Source: M2408 sp040386975 (lineage in GTDB: Bacteria; Bacteroidota; Bacteroidia; Flavobacteriales_D; Crocinitomicaceae). From it: a stretch of 64,000 nt of DNA. This document shows, piece by piece, positions 34,556 to 44,159 of the stretch. Under the pieces are notes generated by a model. The model ran no database searches, was not told where the DNA came from, and saw nothing but the letters and a program-made list of their open reading frames with translations. The DNA is taken from contig JAZKEO010000032.1 of NCBI GenBank assembly GCA_040386975.1, forward strand, positions 100,458 to 164,457, read 5' to 3'. A program made the position numbers and the translations under genes. Positions within the stretch are counted from its first letter, which is position 1; the number at the start of each line of letters is the position of its first letter.

Positions 34556-37414
34556 ATGAAGTCTTTTTTTCGCTCTCAGCCTTGGCTGACTTTTTTATTC
34601 CTTTTCACCTCTATTTTATCTTTTTCTCAAAAGAAAATCATTGACCACACGGCTTACAATGATTGGAAAAAAATTGGCGAAATTGCCATTTCAAACGACG
34701 GTAAATATTCCGTTTATACCATAAAACCACATCGTGGAGATGGATTTTTGTACCTTGTAAACAATCAAACTCAAAAGCTGGATTCGTTTCCACGTTCAGT
34801 GATGCCAAAGTTTACGAGCGATTCAAAAGGTTTGATTTTTAAAATTAGTCCAGGTTTTGATACTTTGAGAAAATGTGAATTGGAAAAAGTCAAAAAAGAC
34901 AAATGGCCAAAAGATTCATTAGGGATTTTTTATTTAGAGAAAGATACTTTGGTGAAAATCGCGAATATAAAGGAATTTAGTGTTTCCAAAGAAGGTGGAC
35001 GTTTTGCTTATTTATCAAACGAAAATAAAATTCCGAAAAATCTAACAGAAAAATCAAAAAAGAAAAAGGCTAAAAAGAAGAAAAAAGGAACAGAAGAAAA
35101 TGAATCTGATGGAAAGTTATTGGTAATCAAAGAAATAAAATCGGACGATTACGCTCACATCAAAAATGTAACGGAATATAAATTTTCTGAAAACGGCGAA
35201 AAAGTTGCTTATTTATCGCATTTCAACAACAAGGTTGATTCAACAAGAATGTGGATTTTTAATTTTATGGAAACAGAAAAATTAGATAAAGAAAGCAAGG
35301 AGTGGATTCCAACAAAAAGTTCCTTTGATTTTTCTCCAACTTATCCAAGTGTAGTTTCTTTTGACTTTGATAAAGCTGGAAACCAGTTAGTTTACTTGGC
35401 TTCACAAGATACAATTGAAGAAAATAAAGTATATCAGTTGTATCATTATGATTATTTAAATTCTAAAAAATCACTTTTAGTTGATACACTTAACACAAAT
35501 TTCGCTTCAAATAAAAGTGTGAGTGAACATTTTGAACCTTATTTCTCTTTAGATGGAACGCAAATTTTCTTTGGAATAGGAGAAAAACCGATAAAAACGC
35601 CAAAAGATACTTTACTCGAAAATGAGAAAGCGAAATTAGATGTTTGGAACTGGAAAGATGATCGTTTGCAAGCACAGCAATTGGTCGAATTAGACAGAGA
35701 TAAAAAAGATGCATTTTTTGCCGTTTATTCCTTAAAATCAAATTCTTTTCTTGTTTTAGAAAATGATAGTATGGAAGTAAGTCACGATGAAAATAATCCA
35801 AGTAAATATGTCTTAGCGACAAATTCAAATCCTTACGAAACAAAATACAACTGGGAATTTCCAAACAAACAAGATTATTATCGTGTTAATATGGAAGATG
35901 CTTCTCTCACATTGTTAGAAAAATCGTCAATTCACGGCGTAAATTTATCTCCTTCAGGTAAGTATTTTACTTATTTCAACACAAAAAATTCGGAACAATA
36001 TGTGAAGGATATTGAAACACAAGTTGAAAATTGTATGACTTGTGGCACAAAAGAAAATTGGTGGGAAGATTTAAACGGAATGCCTTACGTTCAAGGTCCA
36101 CTTGGCGTAATTGGTTGGGGAAAAGGTGAAAACCAAGTATTTATTCAGGCAAAAAATCAATTGTATGTGTATAACATTTCGGAGAAAAACTTAATTCCCT
36201 TAATTTCAAATGAAAAACTTAACGAGAAAAATCGTTACACGATAAATCTTTGGAACAGAGATAGTTTGTACATTGATTTTGAAAATGTATATGTGACGAG
36301 TTTTCATGAAAAAGATAAATCGGAAAGTTTTTATCTCCCAAAATGGCATGATTCACATTTGGATTTAATTGAAAAAATTTCATCTAATCATAGCTTTTAT
36401 GGTTTTATAAAAGCAAAAAAAGCGGATCAAATTTTATTTCAAAAGACGAATTTACTTGATTATCCAGATTTATATACAACAACTTGGACAAGTAACACTG
36501 AAGCAAAACAACTTTCAAAAACAAATCCTCAGCAAAAAGAATTTAATTGGGCAACAGTTGATTTAATCTCGTGGAAAAGTTACGATGGTGTTCCGTTGGA
36601 AGGTTTACTTTACAAACCTGAAGATTACGATTCAACAAAAAAATATCCTTTGTTGGTTTATTTTTATGAAATGTATAGCGACGAATTACACAACCATTAC
36701 GCACCAAAACCAACTGCTTCGATTATTTATCCAACAGAATATGCTTCGGCGGGTTATTTGGTTTTAATTCCAGATATTCGCTACAAAGCAGGTTATCCAG
36801 CACGTGGAGCTTACGATTGTATCATGAGCGGAACGGATTACGTTCTAAAAAAATACAAAGCGGCCGATTCAACACGCATGGGCTTACAAGGTCAATCTTG
36901 GGGAGGTTATCAAACAGCACAATTGATTACAATGACAACGCGTTATAAAGCTGCAATGGCTGGGGCACCAGTGGGAAATATGTTTTCTGCTTACGGAGGA
37001 ATCCGTTGGGGAAGTGGATTAAATCGACAATTTCAGTACGAACATACGCAAAGTAGAATCGGGAAAACTATTTGGGAAGCACCAGAATTGTATGTCGAAA
37101 ATTCACCTTTGTTTCACCTTCCAAAAGTAAAAACACCTTTGTTAATCATGCACAACGACGCTGATGGCTCTGTTCCGTGGTACCAAGGAATTGAATTGTT
37201 CACAGGTTTAAAGCGTCTTGAAAAACCAGTTTGGATGTTAAATTACAACGGAGATGACCACAATTTGATGAAAAACGCAAACCGCATAGACTTATCTATC
37301 CGAATGAGACAGTTTTTTGATTATTACTTGCTCGACAAACCAGCACCAATTTGGTTAATCGATGGTGTTCCCGCTGTCGATAAAGGAAAAAATTACGGAT
37401 TAGATTTGAAATAA
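34556..37414 (+). CDS. S9 family prolyl-oligopeptidase-type peptidase
   Basis: A 952-aa exported serine peptidase. The start at 34556 gives a signal peptide (WLTFLFLFTSILSFSQ) 18 bp after a promoter element; an upstream ATG at 34451 lies in a hairpin. An N-terminal beta-propeller (about 40-600) precedes an alpha/beta-hydrolase domain with triad S781 (GLQGQSWGGYQ), D870 (LIMHNDADGSVPW) and H902 (GDDHNLMK). It is longer than typical DPP4-like enzymes. A lysine-rich insert (about residues 166-181, mostly K) sits in the propeller. Likely periplasmic peptide degradation. Followed 7 bp later by a lipoprotein gene. Confidence 0.92.
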   Translation: MKSFFRSQPWLTFLFLFTSILSFSQKKIIDHTAYNDWKKIGEIAISNDGKYSVYTIKPHRGDGFLYLVNNQTQKLDSFPRSVMPKFTSDSKGLIFKISPGFDTLRKCELEKVKKDKWPKDSLGIFYLEKDTLVKIANIKEFSVSKEGGRFAYLSNENKIPKNLTEKSKKKKAKKKKKGTEENESDGKLLVIKEIKSDDYAHIKNVTEYKFSENGEKVAYLSHFNNKVDSTRMWIFNFMETEKLDKESKEWIPTKSSFDFSPTYPSVVSFDFDKAGNQLVYLASQDTIEENKVYQLYHYDYLNSKKSLLVDTLNTNFASNKSVSEHFEPYFSLDGTQIFFGIGEKPIKTPKDTLLENEKAKLDVWNWKDDRLQAQQLVELDRDKKDAFFAVYSLKSNSFLVLENDSMEVSHDENNPSKYVLATNSNPYETKYNWEFPNKQDYYRVNMEDASLTLLEKSSIHGVNLSPSGKYFTYFNTKNSEQYVKDIETQVENCMTCGTKENWWEDLNGMPYVQGPLGVIGWGKGENQVFIQAKNQLYVYNISEKNLIPLISNEKLNEKNRYTINLWNRDSLYIDFENVYVTSFHEKDKSESFYLPKWHDSHLDLIEKISSNHSFYGFIKAKKADQILFQKTNLLDYPDLYTTTWTSNTEAKQLSKTNPQQKEFNWATVDLISWKSYDGVPLEGLLYKPEDYDSTKKYPLLVYFYEMYSDELHNHYAPKPTASIIYPTEYASAGYLVLIPDIRYKAGYPARGAYDCIMSGTDYVLKKYKAADSTRMGLQGQSWGGYQTAQLITMTTRYKAAMAGAPVGNMFSAYGGIRWGSGLNRQFQYEHTQSRIGKTIWEAPELYVENSPLFHLPKVKTPLLIMHNDADGSVPWYQGIELFTGLKRLEKPVWMLNYNGDDHNLMKNANRIDLSIRMRQFFDYYLLDKPAPIWLIDGVPAVDKGKNYGLDLK

Positions 37415-37421
37415 AATAAAT

Positions 37422-37784
37422 ATGAAAAAACTAATTTGTTACTCGCTAATCCTCTCTGGATTATTTTTATCTGCTTGCAAAAGAGGCAATCAATACTGTG
37501 AATGTTTGGACGAAAACCTTGAACATTTGAAAGCTCATAGACTAAAAAATTATGAGGGAGAAATTGAAAAATCGAGTGTAAGCTGTGTAGAATTACAGAA
37601 AAAATCTACAGAAGAAATTGTGAAAATTAAAGGAGATAAGGAATGTCCAAACACAAATGAACTTCTAGAAGAAAAAGAATTAAGACTTAAACATTCGATA
37701 AAATCTAATTTGGATCAAATTCAAAAAAGTCTTGACAATGTTCAGGAAACACTAAAACCGCTCGAGGATAAATATTCAAAATAA
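37422..37784 (+). CDS. Small cysteine-containing lipoprotein
   Basis: A 120-aa lipoprotein: MKKLICYSLILSGLFLSAC with lipobox Cys19, followed at once by KRGNQYCECLDEN. The mature part is charged, helical and ends in a likely coiled coil (LDQIQKSLDNVQETLKPLE). No known family is recognised. It starts 7 bp after the S9 peptidase stop, so it is probably in the same operon. Role unknown. Confidence 0.75.
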   Translation: MKKLICYSLILSGLFLSACKRGNQYCECLDENLEHLKAHRLKNYEGEIEKSSVSCVELQKKSTEEIVKIKGDKECPNTNELLEEKELRLKHSIKSNLDQIQKSLDNVQETLKPLEDKYSK

Positions 37785-37801
37785 TCGTTTTTGAAGAATA
37801 A

Positions 37802-37840
37802 ATTGTACTAAAGTAAAAAGACATGCTACTTTAGTACAAT
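37802..37840. terminator. Bidirectional terminator-like inverted repeat
   Basis: ATTGTACTAAAGTA (37802-37815) and TACTTTAGTACAAT (37827-37840) form a perfect 14-bp stem with an 11-nt loop between two convergent genes. There is no strong T-tract on either side, so it may also be another structured element. Confidence 0.5.
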
Positions 37841-37851
37841 CTAAATTTTCC

Positions 37852-38745
37852 TTAATCATTTAACAAATTGATTCCACTTAAATCGGCTTTTCCGTTTTTC
37901 AAAAACTCATACGTTAAGCGATCTACTTGACAGTCAATAAATTTTAATCCTTTCAAACTTCTACACTTAAAAAATGTATTCGTAAGCACCGCGTTTTGAA
38001 ATGTCACTCTTTTAAAAGCACAGTTTTCAAAATAACAATCTTCTATTCCACCTTCAAAAACGATGTCTGCAAGGTACATCGCATTAAAAGAAGTACTTTT
38101 CCATACAGCATTTGCAATTATATTTTTCTCAAAACCACCAGATTTAATAACAACTCCAGTAAAATTTGAAGCAGTGAAATCACAGCCGTAAACGTGACTT
38201 CCTGAAAATTCAGTTTCGTTTAGTGAACAGTCTTTAAATACATTGTTTACGAAGTTAGAATTCTGAATTTGACTTTTACTGATATCTGAACTTGAAAAAT
38301 CACAGCTGTCAACATTGTTGCTTTTTAGCAGAATTCCCGATAGGTCTGATGCAACAAACTTGCAGTTTTTCATGTTGGAAGAACTAAATTTTTCTTGCAA
38401 GTTTTTTAAACCAGAAAAGTCAGCGTCCACCCAATTTCCACGAGACATATCCCAAAGAAGTTTTTTCTTGGTTTTGTTTGGTGTTTGATTTTCGGATGCT
38501 AATTCTTCTACTTTAATTTCTGATACAATAGTAATCGATGCAAAGTCTTCTGAAAAATAGTTTAAATCAACTCCTAAAATCTTTGCAAGTCGATTAAAAG
38601 TTATGATATCGGGAAATGATTCTCCTCGTTCCCATTTTCCAACAGCTTGTGGACTGATGAATAAACGTTCGCCAAGCTGAGCTTGTGATATGTTTATTTT
38701 TTTTCTTGCTTCGGTAATTTTATTACCAATAATCTTGTTTTCCAT
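37852..38745 (-). CDS. XRE-family regulator fused to pentapeptide-like repeats
   Basis: A 297-aa protein. Residues about 8-62 form an HTH_3 domain (ITEARKKINISQAQLGERLF, ISPQAVGKWERGESFPD, LAKILGVDLNYF). After a linker and KKKLLWDMSRGNW, residues about 95-285 carry semi-regular five-residue steps with A/C-D/N-F or L-x-x (DADFSG, NCKFVASDLSG, CDFSSSDIS, CDFTASNFTG, CYFENCAF), a right-handed quadrilateral helix. The repeats are degenerate towards the end. An SxxxxF-less sensor role is unknown. A -7 element with repeated TTCGA boxes lies upstream, suggesting autoregulation. Confidence 0.85.
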   Translation of the reverse strand: MENKIIGNKITEARKKINISQAQLGERLFISPQAVGKWERGESFPDIITFNRLAKILGVDLNYFSEDFASITIVSEIKVEELASENQTPNKTKKKLLWDMSRGNWVDADFSGLKNLQEKFSSSNMKNCKFVASDLSGILLKSNNVDSCDFSSSDISKSQIQNSNFVNNVFKDCSLNETEFSGSHVYGCDFTASNFTGVVIKSGGFEKNIIANAVWKSTSFNAMYLADIVFEGGIEDCYFENCAFKRVTFQNAVLTNTFFKCRSLKGLKFIDCQVDRLTYEFLKNGKADLSGINLLND

Positions 38746-38778
38746 GATTTCCTAAATTTTGTAAATAATTCGATACTG

Positions 38779-38786
38779 CAAAGTTA
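38779..38786 (-). promoter_or_regulatory. Bacteroidota -7 element with flanking TTCGA repeats (candidate XRE operator)
   Basis: CAAAGTTA on plus reads TAACTTTG on minus, 33 bp before the start. TTCGA occurs on both sides (38769-38773 and 38787-38791), which could be a repressor site. Confidence 0.45.
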
Positions 38787-38903
38787 TTCGAAGCAATTCA
38801 CAGAATTAGTAAAAGTAGCAATACTATTGGTTGTAATTACACTATTTATTGTTGTTTTTAACAACTAGCAGTTGTATGTTTGAAAAACAAGATTATCTAT
38901 TAC

Positions 38904-40007
38904 CTAATTTGGAAGTGTAAAATAAAAAGTAGCTCCTTCATCCACTTTTGCTTCAGCCCAAATTTTACCCTGATGTCTGTTTACAATTCGTTGAGCAATT
39001 GCCAAGCCAACACCCGTTCCCTCAAATTCATTGTTATCATGTAAGCGTTGAAAAACCCCAAATAATTTGTCGTAGAATTCCATGTCAAAGCCAGCTCCAT
39101 TGTCTTTTACATAATAGATTGTTTCTCCATTAGTTTGTTGAGATCCTATTTCAACACGAGGAGATTCTTTTTTTGAAGAATATTTGTAAGCGTTTGATAT
39201 TAGGTTTACCCAAACTTGATTTAACATCGCACTATCTCCAGTCATAGGGGGTAAATTCTCGATTTTAAATATTGATTTGTCAATTGCATGTTGCCTATAT
39301 AGATCGTTTATGATGTTATTTACAATTTGTTCTGTATGAACTAGGCTTCTTACAACTTCATTTTTACTTACATGTGAAAAAGCTAACATATCTTGAATAA
39401 GATTTTCCATTTTTCGAGAACTACTTCCAATGACTTTAAGGCTTTCTTTTATCCTATAGCTGGGCTCCTTAGATAATTCTTTTACGAGTATATTAACAAA
39501 ACCATTTATTGATCTTAGCGGTGCCTGCAAATCATGTGAAACTGAATGTGAGAAAGCATCTAGTTCATTGTATGCAAATTCTAATTCTGGAATTTTTTGT
39601 TCTAATTCCTTATTAAGTAATTGTATTTTTTCTTCCGATTCCTTTCGAAGTGTAATGTCATTAAACAAAATAGCAACTTGAAAATTTGTTGGATCTCCAA
39701 AACGGAAAGCATTTACATCAAACCAACGATGTAATTGTTCAGCGCGATTTTCAAAGCGAACTGATTCTCCTGTTAAGGCTACTTTTCCGTATATTTCAAA
39801 CCAATGTTCTTCATGATTTGGAGCAAATTCACGCATGCGTTTTCCTACTGCATTCACAAGACCAGTTTGGTTTTCAAAAGGAGAATTAACTTTTAAAAAA
39901 CGGTAGTCAATAGGTTTTTTCTGTTCATCGAAAATCATTTCAACAATACAAAAACCCTGGTCTATCGAGTTAAATAAAAATTCCCAAAGCACTTCTTTTA
40001 AATCCAT
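38904..40007 (-). CDS. PAS-domain sensor histidine kinase
   Basis: A 367-aa soluble histidine kinase. The ATG at 40007 is preferred to a TTG at 40040. One PAS/PAC domain spans about 5-125 (IDQGFCIVEMIFDEQ, PNHEEHWFEIYGKV). The HisKA phospho-acceptor is H158 in FSHSVSHDLQAPLRS. The HATPase domain has an N-box (NQVWVNLISNAYKYS), G1 (VKDNGAGFD) and G2 (GTGVGLAIAQRI). The bacteriophytochrome-like SHDLQAPLR H-box is the HPK family common in Bacteroidota. There is no transmembrane segment. No response regulator is adjacent on this operon; the nearest one is with the kinase at 42358-43815. Confidence 0.93.
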   Translation of the reverse strand: MDLKEVLWEFLFNSIDQGFCIVEMIFDEQKKPIDYRFLKVNSPFENQTGLVNAVGKRMREFAPNHEEHWFEIYGKVALTGESVRFENRAEQLHRWFDVNAFRFGDPTNFQVAILFNDITLRKESEEKIQLLNKELEQKIPELEFAYNELDAFSHSVSHDLQAPLRSINGFVNILVKELSKEPSYRIKESLKVIGSSSRKMENLIQDMLAFSHVSKNEVVRSLVHTEQIVNNIINDLYRQHAIDKSIFKIENLPPMTGDSAMLNQVWVNLISNAYKYSSKKESPRVEIGSQQTNGETIYYVKDNGAGFDMEFYDKLFGVFQRLHDNNEFEGTGVGLAIAQRIVNRHQGKIWAEAKVDEGATFYFTLPN

Positions 40008-40177
40008 ATAGTTATAAAGATTAGTGATGCTTGAAGTCAATATTTATCAAAAATAATATTTTTTTGAAATTTAACTAAACTTTTAGGAAAAAAATTTAAC
40101 TTGGATTTGAATAAGATAAAAATTTAGGCGATTAGTGTTCAACTTGAATAAATGAGTGCTCCTGAGTCTTGTGGTCT

Positions 40178-40208
40178 TTTGTCTTGACGAAAAAAAATCG
40201 TATATTTG
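40178..40208 (+). promoter_or_regulatory. Bacteroidota promoter of lysS (TTTG-N19-TATATTTG)
   Basis: TTTG (40178-40181) and TATATTTG (40201-40208) are 19 bp apart, matching the -33 and -7 boxes; the ATG follows 27 bp later. Confidence 0.7.
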
Positions 40209-40235
40209 CAGCCTAAAAATAGAATTAAAAAGAAC

Positions 40236-41942
40236 ATGAGTTTTATCGAACTTTCAGATCAAGAACAACAACGTCGTGAGACCTTAACAAAATTGCGTGA
40301 GATGGGAATTAATCCTTATCCAGCTGATTTATACCCTGTTAACAGTTATGCAGAGGAAATAAAGAAGAATTTTGAAGAGGGTAAACAGGTTGTGATTGCT
40401 GGTCGTTTGATGAGTCAACGTGTGATGGGGAAAGCTTCTTTTGCTGAGATTTTAGATAGCACAGGAAGAATTCAAGTGTATTTTAACCGCGACGAAATTT
40501 GTCCGGGAGAAGATAAAACCTTATACAACGATGTTTTCAAAAAATTACTTGATTTAGGCGATTTTATTGGAATAAAAGGATATTTGTTTACAACACAAGT
40601 TGGTGAAATTTCTGTTCACGTACAAGAATTTACTTTGCTTTCAAAAGCTTTGAAACCACTTCCTTTGCCAAAAACGGATGCTGATGGAAAAGTATTTGAT
40701 GCTTTTACAGACCCTGAATTGCGTTACCGTCAACGTTATGTTGATTTGGTAGTAAATCCACATGTGAAAGAAACCTTTATTAAACGTGCAAAAGCAATGA
40801 CTTCGATGCGTAATTTTTTCAATGAAAAAGGTTACATGGAAGTTGAAACGCCAATTTTACAACCAATTCCTGGTGGTGCTACAGCTCGTCCGTTTATGAC
40901 ACACCATAATGCCTTGGATATGCCTTTGTATTTGCGTATTGCAAATGAATTGTATTTGAAAAGATTGATTGTTGGAGGTTTTGAAGGTGTTTACGAGTTC
41001 GCAAAAGATTTCAGAAATGAAGGAATGGACAGAACGCACAATCCTGAATTTACGGTGATGGAAATCTATGTAGCTTACAAAGATTACAACTGGATGATGG
41101 ATTTCACTGAAAAAATGATTGAAAAAGTTGCTTTGGACGTGTGTGAAACGACTGAAATCACAGTTGGAGAAAACAAAATTTCTCTAAAAGCACCATTCAA
41201 GAGAATTTCTATGCGTGATTCTATTTTAGAATTCACAGGTTTTGATATTTACGGAAAATCGGAAGTAGAATTACACGAAATTTGTAAAAAATTAAACATT
41301 GAGACGAATCCTTCGATGGGTAAAGGAAAGTTAATTGATGAGATTTTTGGTGAAAAATGTGAAGGAAATTATATTCAACCAACCTTCATCACGGATTATC
41401 CTGTTGAGATGTCGCCTTTGTGTAAAAAACACCGTGAAAATCCTGAATTGACGGAACGTTTTGAGTTGATGATTAATGGAAAAGAAGTAGCGAATGCTTA
41501 TTCTGAGTTAAATGATCCAATCGATCAAAGAGAGCGTTTTGAAGAGCAAATGAAATTGTCTGATAAAGGAGATGATGAAGCCATGTTTATCGATCAAGAT
41601 TTCTTGCGTGCATTGGAATACGGAATGCCACCAACTTCTGGAATGGGAATTGGAATCGACCGTTTGGTGATGTTGTTGACGAATAATTCTTCGATTCAAG
41701 AAGTGTTGTTTTTCCCTCAAATGCGTCAAGAGAAATTGAATACAATTGTGTTGGAAGAGGAAGAAAAATTGATTATCGACATCCTTGAAAAAAACAATAA
41801 AGCGATGGATTTAGCAGCTTTAAAAGCTGAAACGACCCTAAGCGGTAAAAAGTGGGATAAAGCAATGAAAGCACTTTCAACTCATGGTTTGACAAAAGTT
41901 AAAGTGGAGGGCGAAGCTAAATTGGTGGAGTTAAAATCTTAA
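40236..41942 (+). CDS. lysS: Lysine--tRNA ligase (class II)
   Basis: A 568-aa class II synthetase charging tRNA-Lys. The start at 40236 (MSFIELSDQEQQRRE) is chosen over an in-frame ATG-free extension from 40206 because the promoter element lies at 40201-40208. The OB-fold domain (VVIAGRLMSQRVMGKASFAEI, with VAGRLMSQRVMGK about 62-77) precedes the core. Motif 2 is FRNEGMDRTHNPEFT and motif 3 GMGIGIDRLVMLLT. It is longer than E. coli LysS (505 aa) through a ~65-aa C-terminal extension (EEEKLIIDILEKNNKAMDLA, etc.), common in Bacteroidota. Confidence 0.97.
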   Translation: MSFIELSDQEQQRRETLTKLREMGINPYPADLYPVNSYAEEIKKNFEEGKQVVIAGRLMSQRVMGKASFAEILDSTGRIQVYFNRDEICPGEDKTLYNDVFKKLLDLGDFIGIKGYLFTTQVGEISVHVQEFTLLSKALKPLPLPKTDADGKVFDAFTDPELRYRQRYVDLVVNPHVKETFIKRAKAMTSMRNFFNEKGYMEVETPILQPIPGGATARPFMTHHNALDMPLYLRIANELYLKRLIVGGFEGVYEFAKDFRNEGMDRTHNPEFTVMEIYVAYKDYNWMMDFTEKMIEKVALDVCETTEITVGENKISLKAPFKRISMRDSILEFTGFDIYGKSEVELHEICKKLNIETNPSMGKGKLIDEIFGEKCEGNYIQPTFITDYPVEMSPLCKKHRENPELTERFELMINGKEVANAYSELNDPIDQRERFEEQMKLSDKGDDEAMFIDQDFLRALEYGMPPTSGMGIGIDRLVMLLTNNSSIQEVLFFPQMRQEKLNTIVLEEEEKLIIDILEKNNKAMDLAALKAETTLSGKKWDKAMKALSTHGLTKVKVEGEAKLVELKS

Positions 41943-41948
41943 AAAGAA

Positions 41949-42353
41949 TTAACTAAAGTATTGTTCGATAATATCTTTTATTTTTTCTTCCATTAAAGGT
42001 TTTGTTAAATAACCGGACAAAGATTTAATGTTATGTGCTCTCATTTCGTCTTCAGGATTCGTTGAAGTCGTTAGCATAACAATAATGATTTTACCTTTTA
42101 AATCAGGGTTTAGTTTATCATATTCTTCTAGAAATTCCCAACCGTTCATTCCTGGCATATTAATATCTAAAAAGATTAAATCAGGATGCAGGTCAAGATG
42201 ATTGTCTTTAGCTTTTAAAAAGTCTAAAGCAGCTGTTGCAGATTCTTTTGTTACAACATTTTCTGTAGAATTTGATTTTCTAAGAACACGCTCATGATAA
42301 AAATTGTCTAATTCGTTATCGTCAATGAGTAAAATGCAGTTTAATTTTTTCAT
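41949..42353 (-). CDS. Response regulator receiver protein (single domain)
   Basis: A 134-aa CheY/Rcp-like receiver. The phosphoacceptor is D63 in LIFLDINMPGMNGWEF; acidic residues D11/D12 precede, T95/T96 lie in LTTST, and K118 is in LTKPL. There is no output domain. Its start lies 4 bp after the stop of the double-PAS kinase, so the two form a kinase-regulator operon. It ends 6 bp from the convergent lysS stop. It probably signals by protein interaction. Confidence 0.94.
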   Translation of the reverse strand: MKKLNCILLIDDNELDNFYHERVLRKSNSTENVVTKESATAALDFLKAKDNHLDLHPDLIFLDINMPGMNGWEFLEEYDKLNPDLKGKIIIVMLTTSTNPEDEMRAHNIKSLSGYLTKPLMEEKIKDIIEQYFS

Positions 42354-42357
42354 CTTA

Positions 42358-43815
42358 TTAGTTTATTTTTTTCAAGGTAAAATAAAAAGTACTTCCATTA
42401 TTATGTTCAGATTCTATCCAAATTTTTCCGCCGTGAAGTTCAACAATTTTTTTGCAATTTGCTAAACCAATTCCATTTCCTGAATAGTCTTTTTCTGAAT
42501 GCAAACGCTGGAAAATATTGAAAATACGTTCGTAATATTTTGATTCCACGCCGATGCCGTTATCTTTGACTGAAAAAAGCATTTCACCGTCAACATTCTG
42601 ATAGGAAATGGTAATTTCAGGTTGAACATTTTTCTTAGAAAATTTTATCGCATTAGAAATTAGATTTTGGAAAAGCTGACGTAATTCTAATTGATAAATA
42701 TTTATTGTTGGTAAAGGGTCAATTTTAATAAGCGTATTGGTGCTTTTTATTAAGTTGTCTAAATCTAAGACGACTTCATCTAACAAGAGATTCAAATCTG
42801 ACTTAACAAGCACCTTGTTTTTACCTAAATGTGAAAAATCTAAAATTGCTTTTACCAAAACACTCATTCGGTTTGTTGCTTGATTAATAACGCTCAAATA
42901 TTCAAGCGTTTTTTCATCTAAACTACTTGCATCTTCTTCAATTATTTTAATAAAATTAGCAACTGTTCTTAATGGCTCTTGTAAATCGTGCGAGGTAATG
43001 AAGGCAAAATGTTCTAATTCTTTATTTTTTAATTCCAGTTCGGAAACTTGCTCATTGATGATTTTTTCTTGAATTTTTCGTTCTGTAATGTCAATAATTG
43101 AGGCTAAAACCATTGGCTCATCTTCATTTTCAATAGGATTTAATCCAATTTCTACTGGTACTTCTTCCCCATACTTATTTAAAGCGTAAAGATCTCTTCC
43201 AGCTCCCATTGAACGAACAGTTGAAGTCTCAAAATATAAATTTCGATGATTTGGATGATGTTTTTTAAATCTATCAGGAATTAACATTTCTAATTTTTCC
43301 CCAATTAATTCAGCCTTTGAATAACCAAATAATTTTTCAGTCTGGTTGTTAACCATGGTTATTTCACCAAGACGATTTACTAAAATCATAGCATTTGGTG
43401 CAGATTCAACAACTAATTTGAACCTCATGTCGGCCTTTTTCCGTTCCGTAATGTCAATAATTGAGGCTAAAACTAAAGTTCCATCTGCGGTAACCATAGG
43501 ATTTAAACCAATTTCAACCGGGAATTCTGTTCCGTTTTTTCGAGTGGCAAATAATTCTCTATTTTCTCCCATTGACCTTGTGGAAGGATTATTAAAAAAC
43601 ATCTTTCTAAAATTCGGATGATTTTCTTTAAATCTTTGCGGAATCAATATTTCAATCAATTGACCAATCAATTCTGATCGAGAGTAACCAAATAATTTTT
43701 CTGTTTGAGAATTAATATACGAAATCTTTCCTTCACTATTAATCAATACAATCGCACTTGGTGTAGTTTCAACAATTGCATGAAAAGTTAACTCAGAAAG
43801 CTTGATTGAATTCAT
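42358..43815 (-). CDS. Double-PAS sensor histidine kinase
   Basis: A 485-aa soluble kinase with two PAS/PAC domains (about 8-126 and 128-247), HisKA with H276 (FITSHDLQEPLRT) and a HATPase domain with N-box (LFQNLISNAIKFS), G1 (VKDNGIGVE) and G2 (GNGIGLANCKKIV). The PAS domains are near-duplicates (QTEKLFGYS, ASIIDITERK and EIGLNP occur in both). No membrane helix is present. It is first in an operon with the single-domain regulator at 41949-42353. The signal is likely a small ligand or redox state sensed by PAS; unproven. Confidence 0.94.
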   Translation of the reverse strand: MNSIKLSELTFHAIVETTPSAIVLINSEGKISYINSQTEKLFGYSRSELIGQLIEILIPQRFKENHPNFRKMFFNNPSTRSMGENRELFATRKNGTEFPVEIGLNPMVTADGTLVLASIIDITERKKADMRFKLVVESAPNAMILVNRLGEITMVNNQTEKLFGYSKAELIGEKLEMLIPDRFKKHHPNHRNLYFETSTVRSMGAGRDLYALNKYGEEVPVEIGLNPIENEDEPMVLASIIDITERKIQEKIINEQVSELELKNKELEHFAFITSHDLQEPLRTVANFIKIIEEDASSLDEKTLEYLSVINQATNRMSVLVKAILDFSHLGKNKVLVKSDLNLLLDEVVLDLDNLIKSTNTLIKIDPLPTINIYQLELRQLFQNLISNAIKFSKKNVQPEITISYQNVDGEMLFSVKDNGIGVESKYYERIFNIFQRLHSEKDYSGNGIGLANCKKIVELHGGKIWIESEHNNGSTFYFTLKKIN

Positions 43816-44147
43816 TTTAAAAAACTTTGCTTTAAATAGTAATTTGCATCAAACTAAAAGTAGTAATTATTTTCTAAATACGTTACAAAAACTAAAATAT
43901 TCTTACTTATTTAGAATAATTCAAAAATAAAACACAAATCAGAGTTAGAGAATTTCGATTTTGTATATAAAATGTTAAAATTAGTTTCTTTCTTTTCAAA
44001 AAAGAATAATTTTAAAGTGCAGATTTTCAATAAAATGAACAAAAATTTTCATTCAATGAAGCTCAACTAAACTGATTTACTTAGGCTTTTATGTGAAATA
44101 AATGTTAAAAAAGTATAAACGGTGTACCAAATTCAAAAAAGCTTCGT

Positions 44148-44155
44148 TATATTTG
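44148..44155 (+). promoter_or_regulatory. Bacteroidota -7 element of the candidate ncRNA
   Basis: TATATTTG (TAnnTTTG) lies 4-6 bp before the start of the 10-bp stem; no clear -33 TTTG is found at 17-21 bp. Confidence 0.55.
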
Positions 44156-44159
44156 TAAC

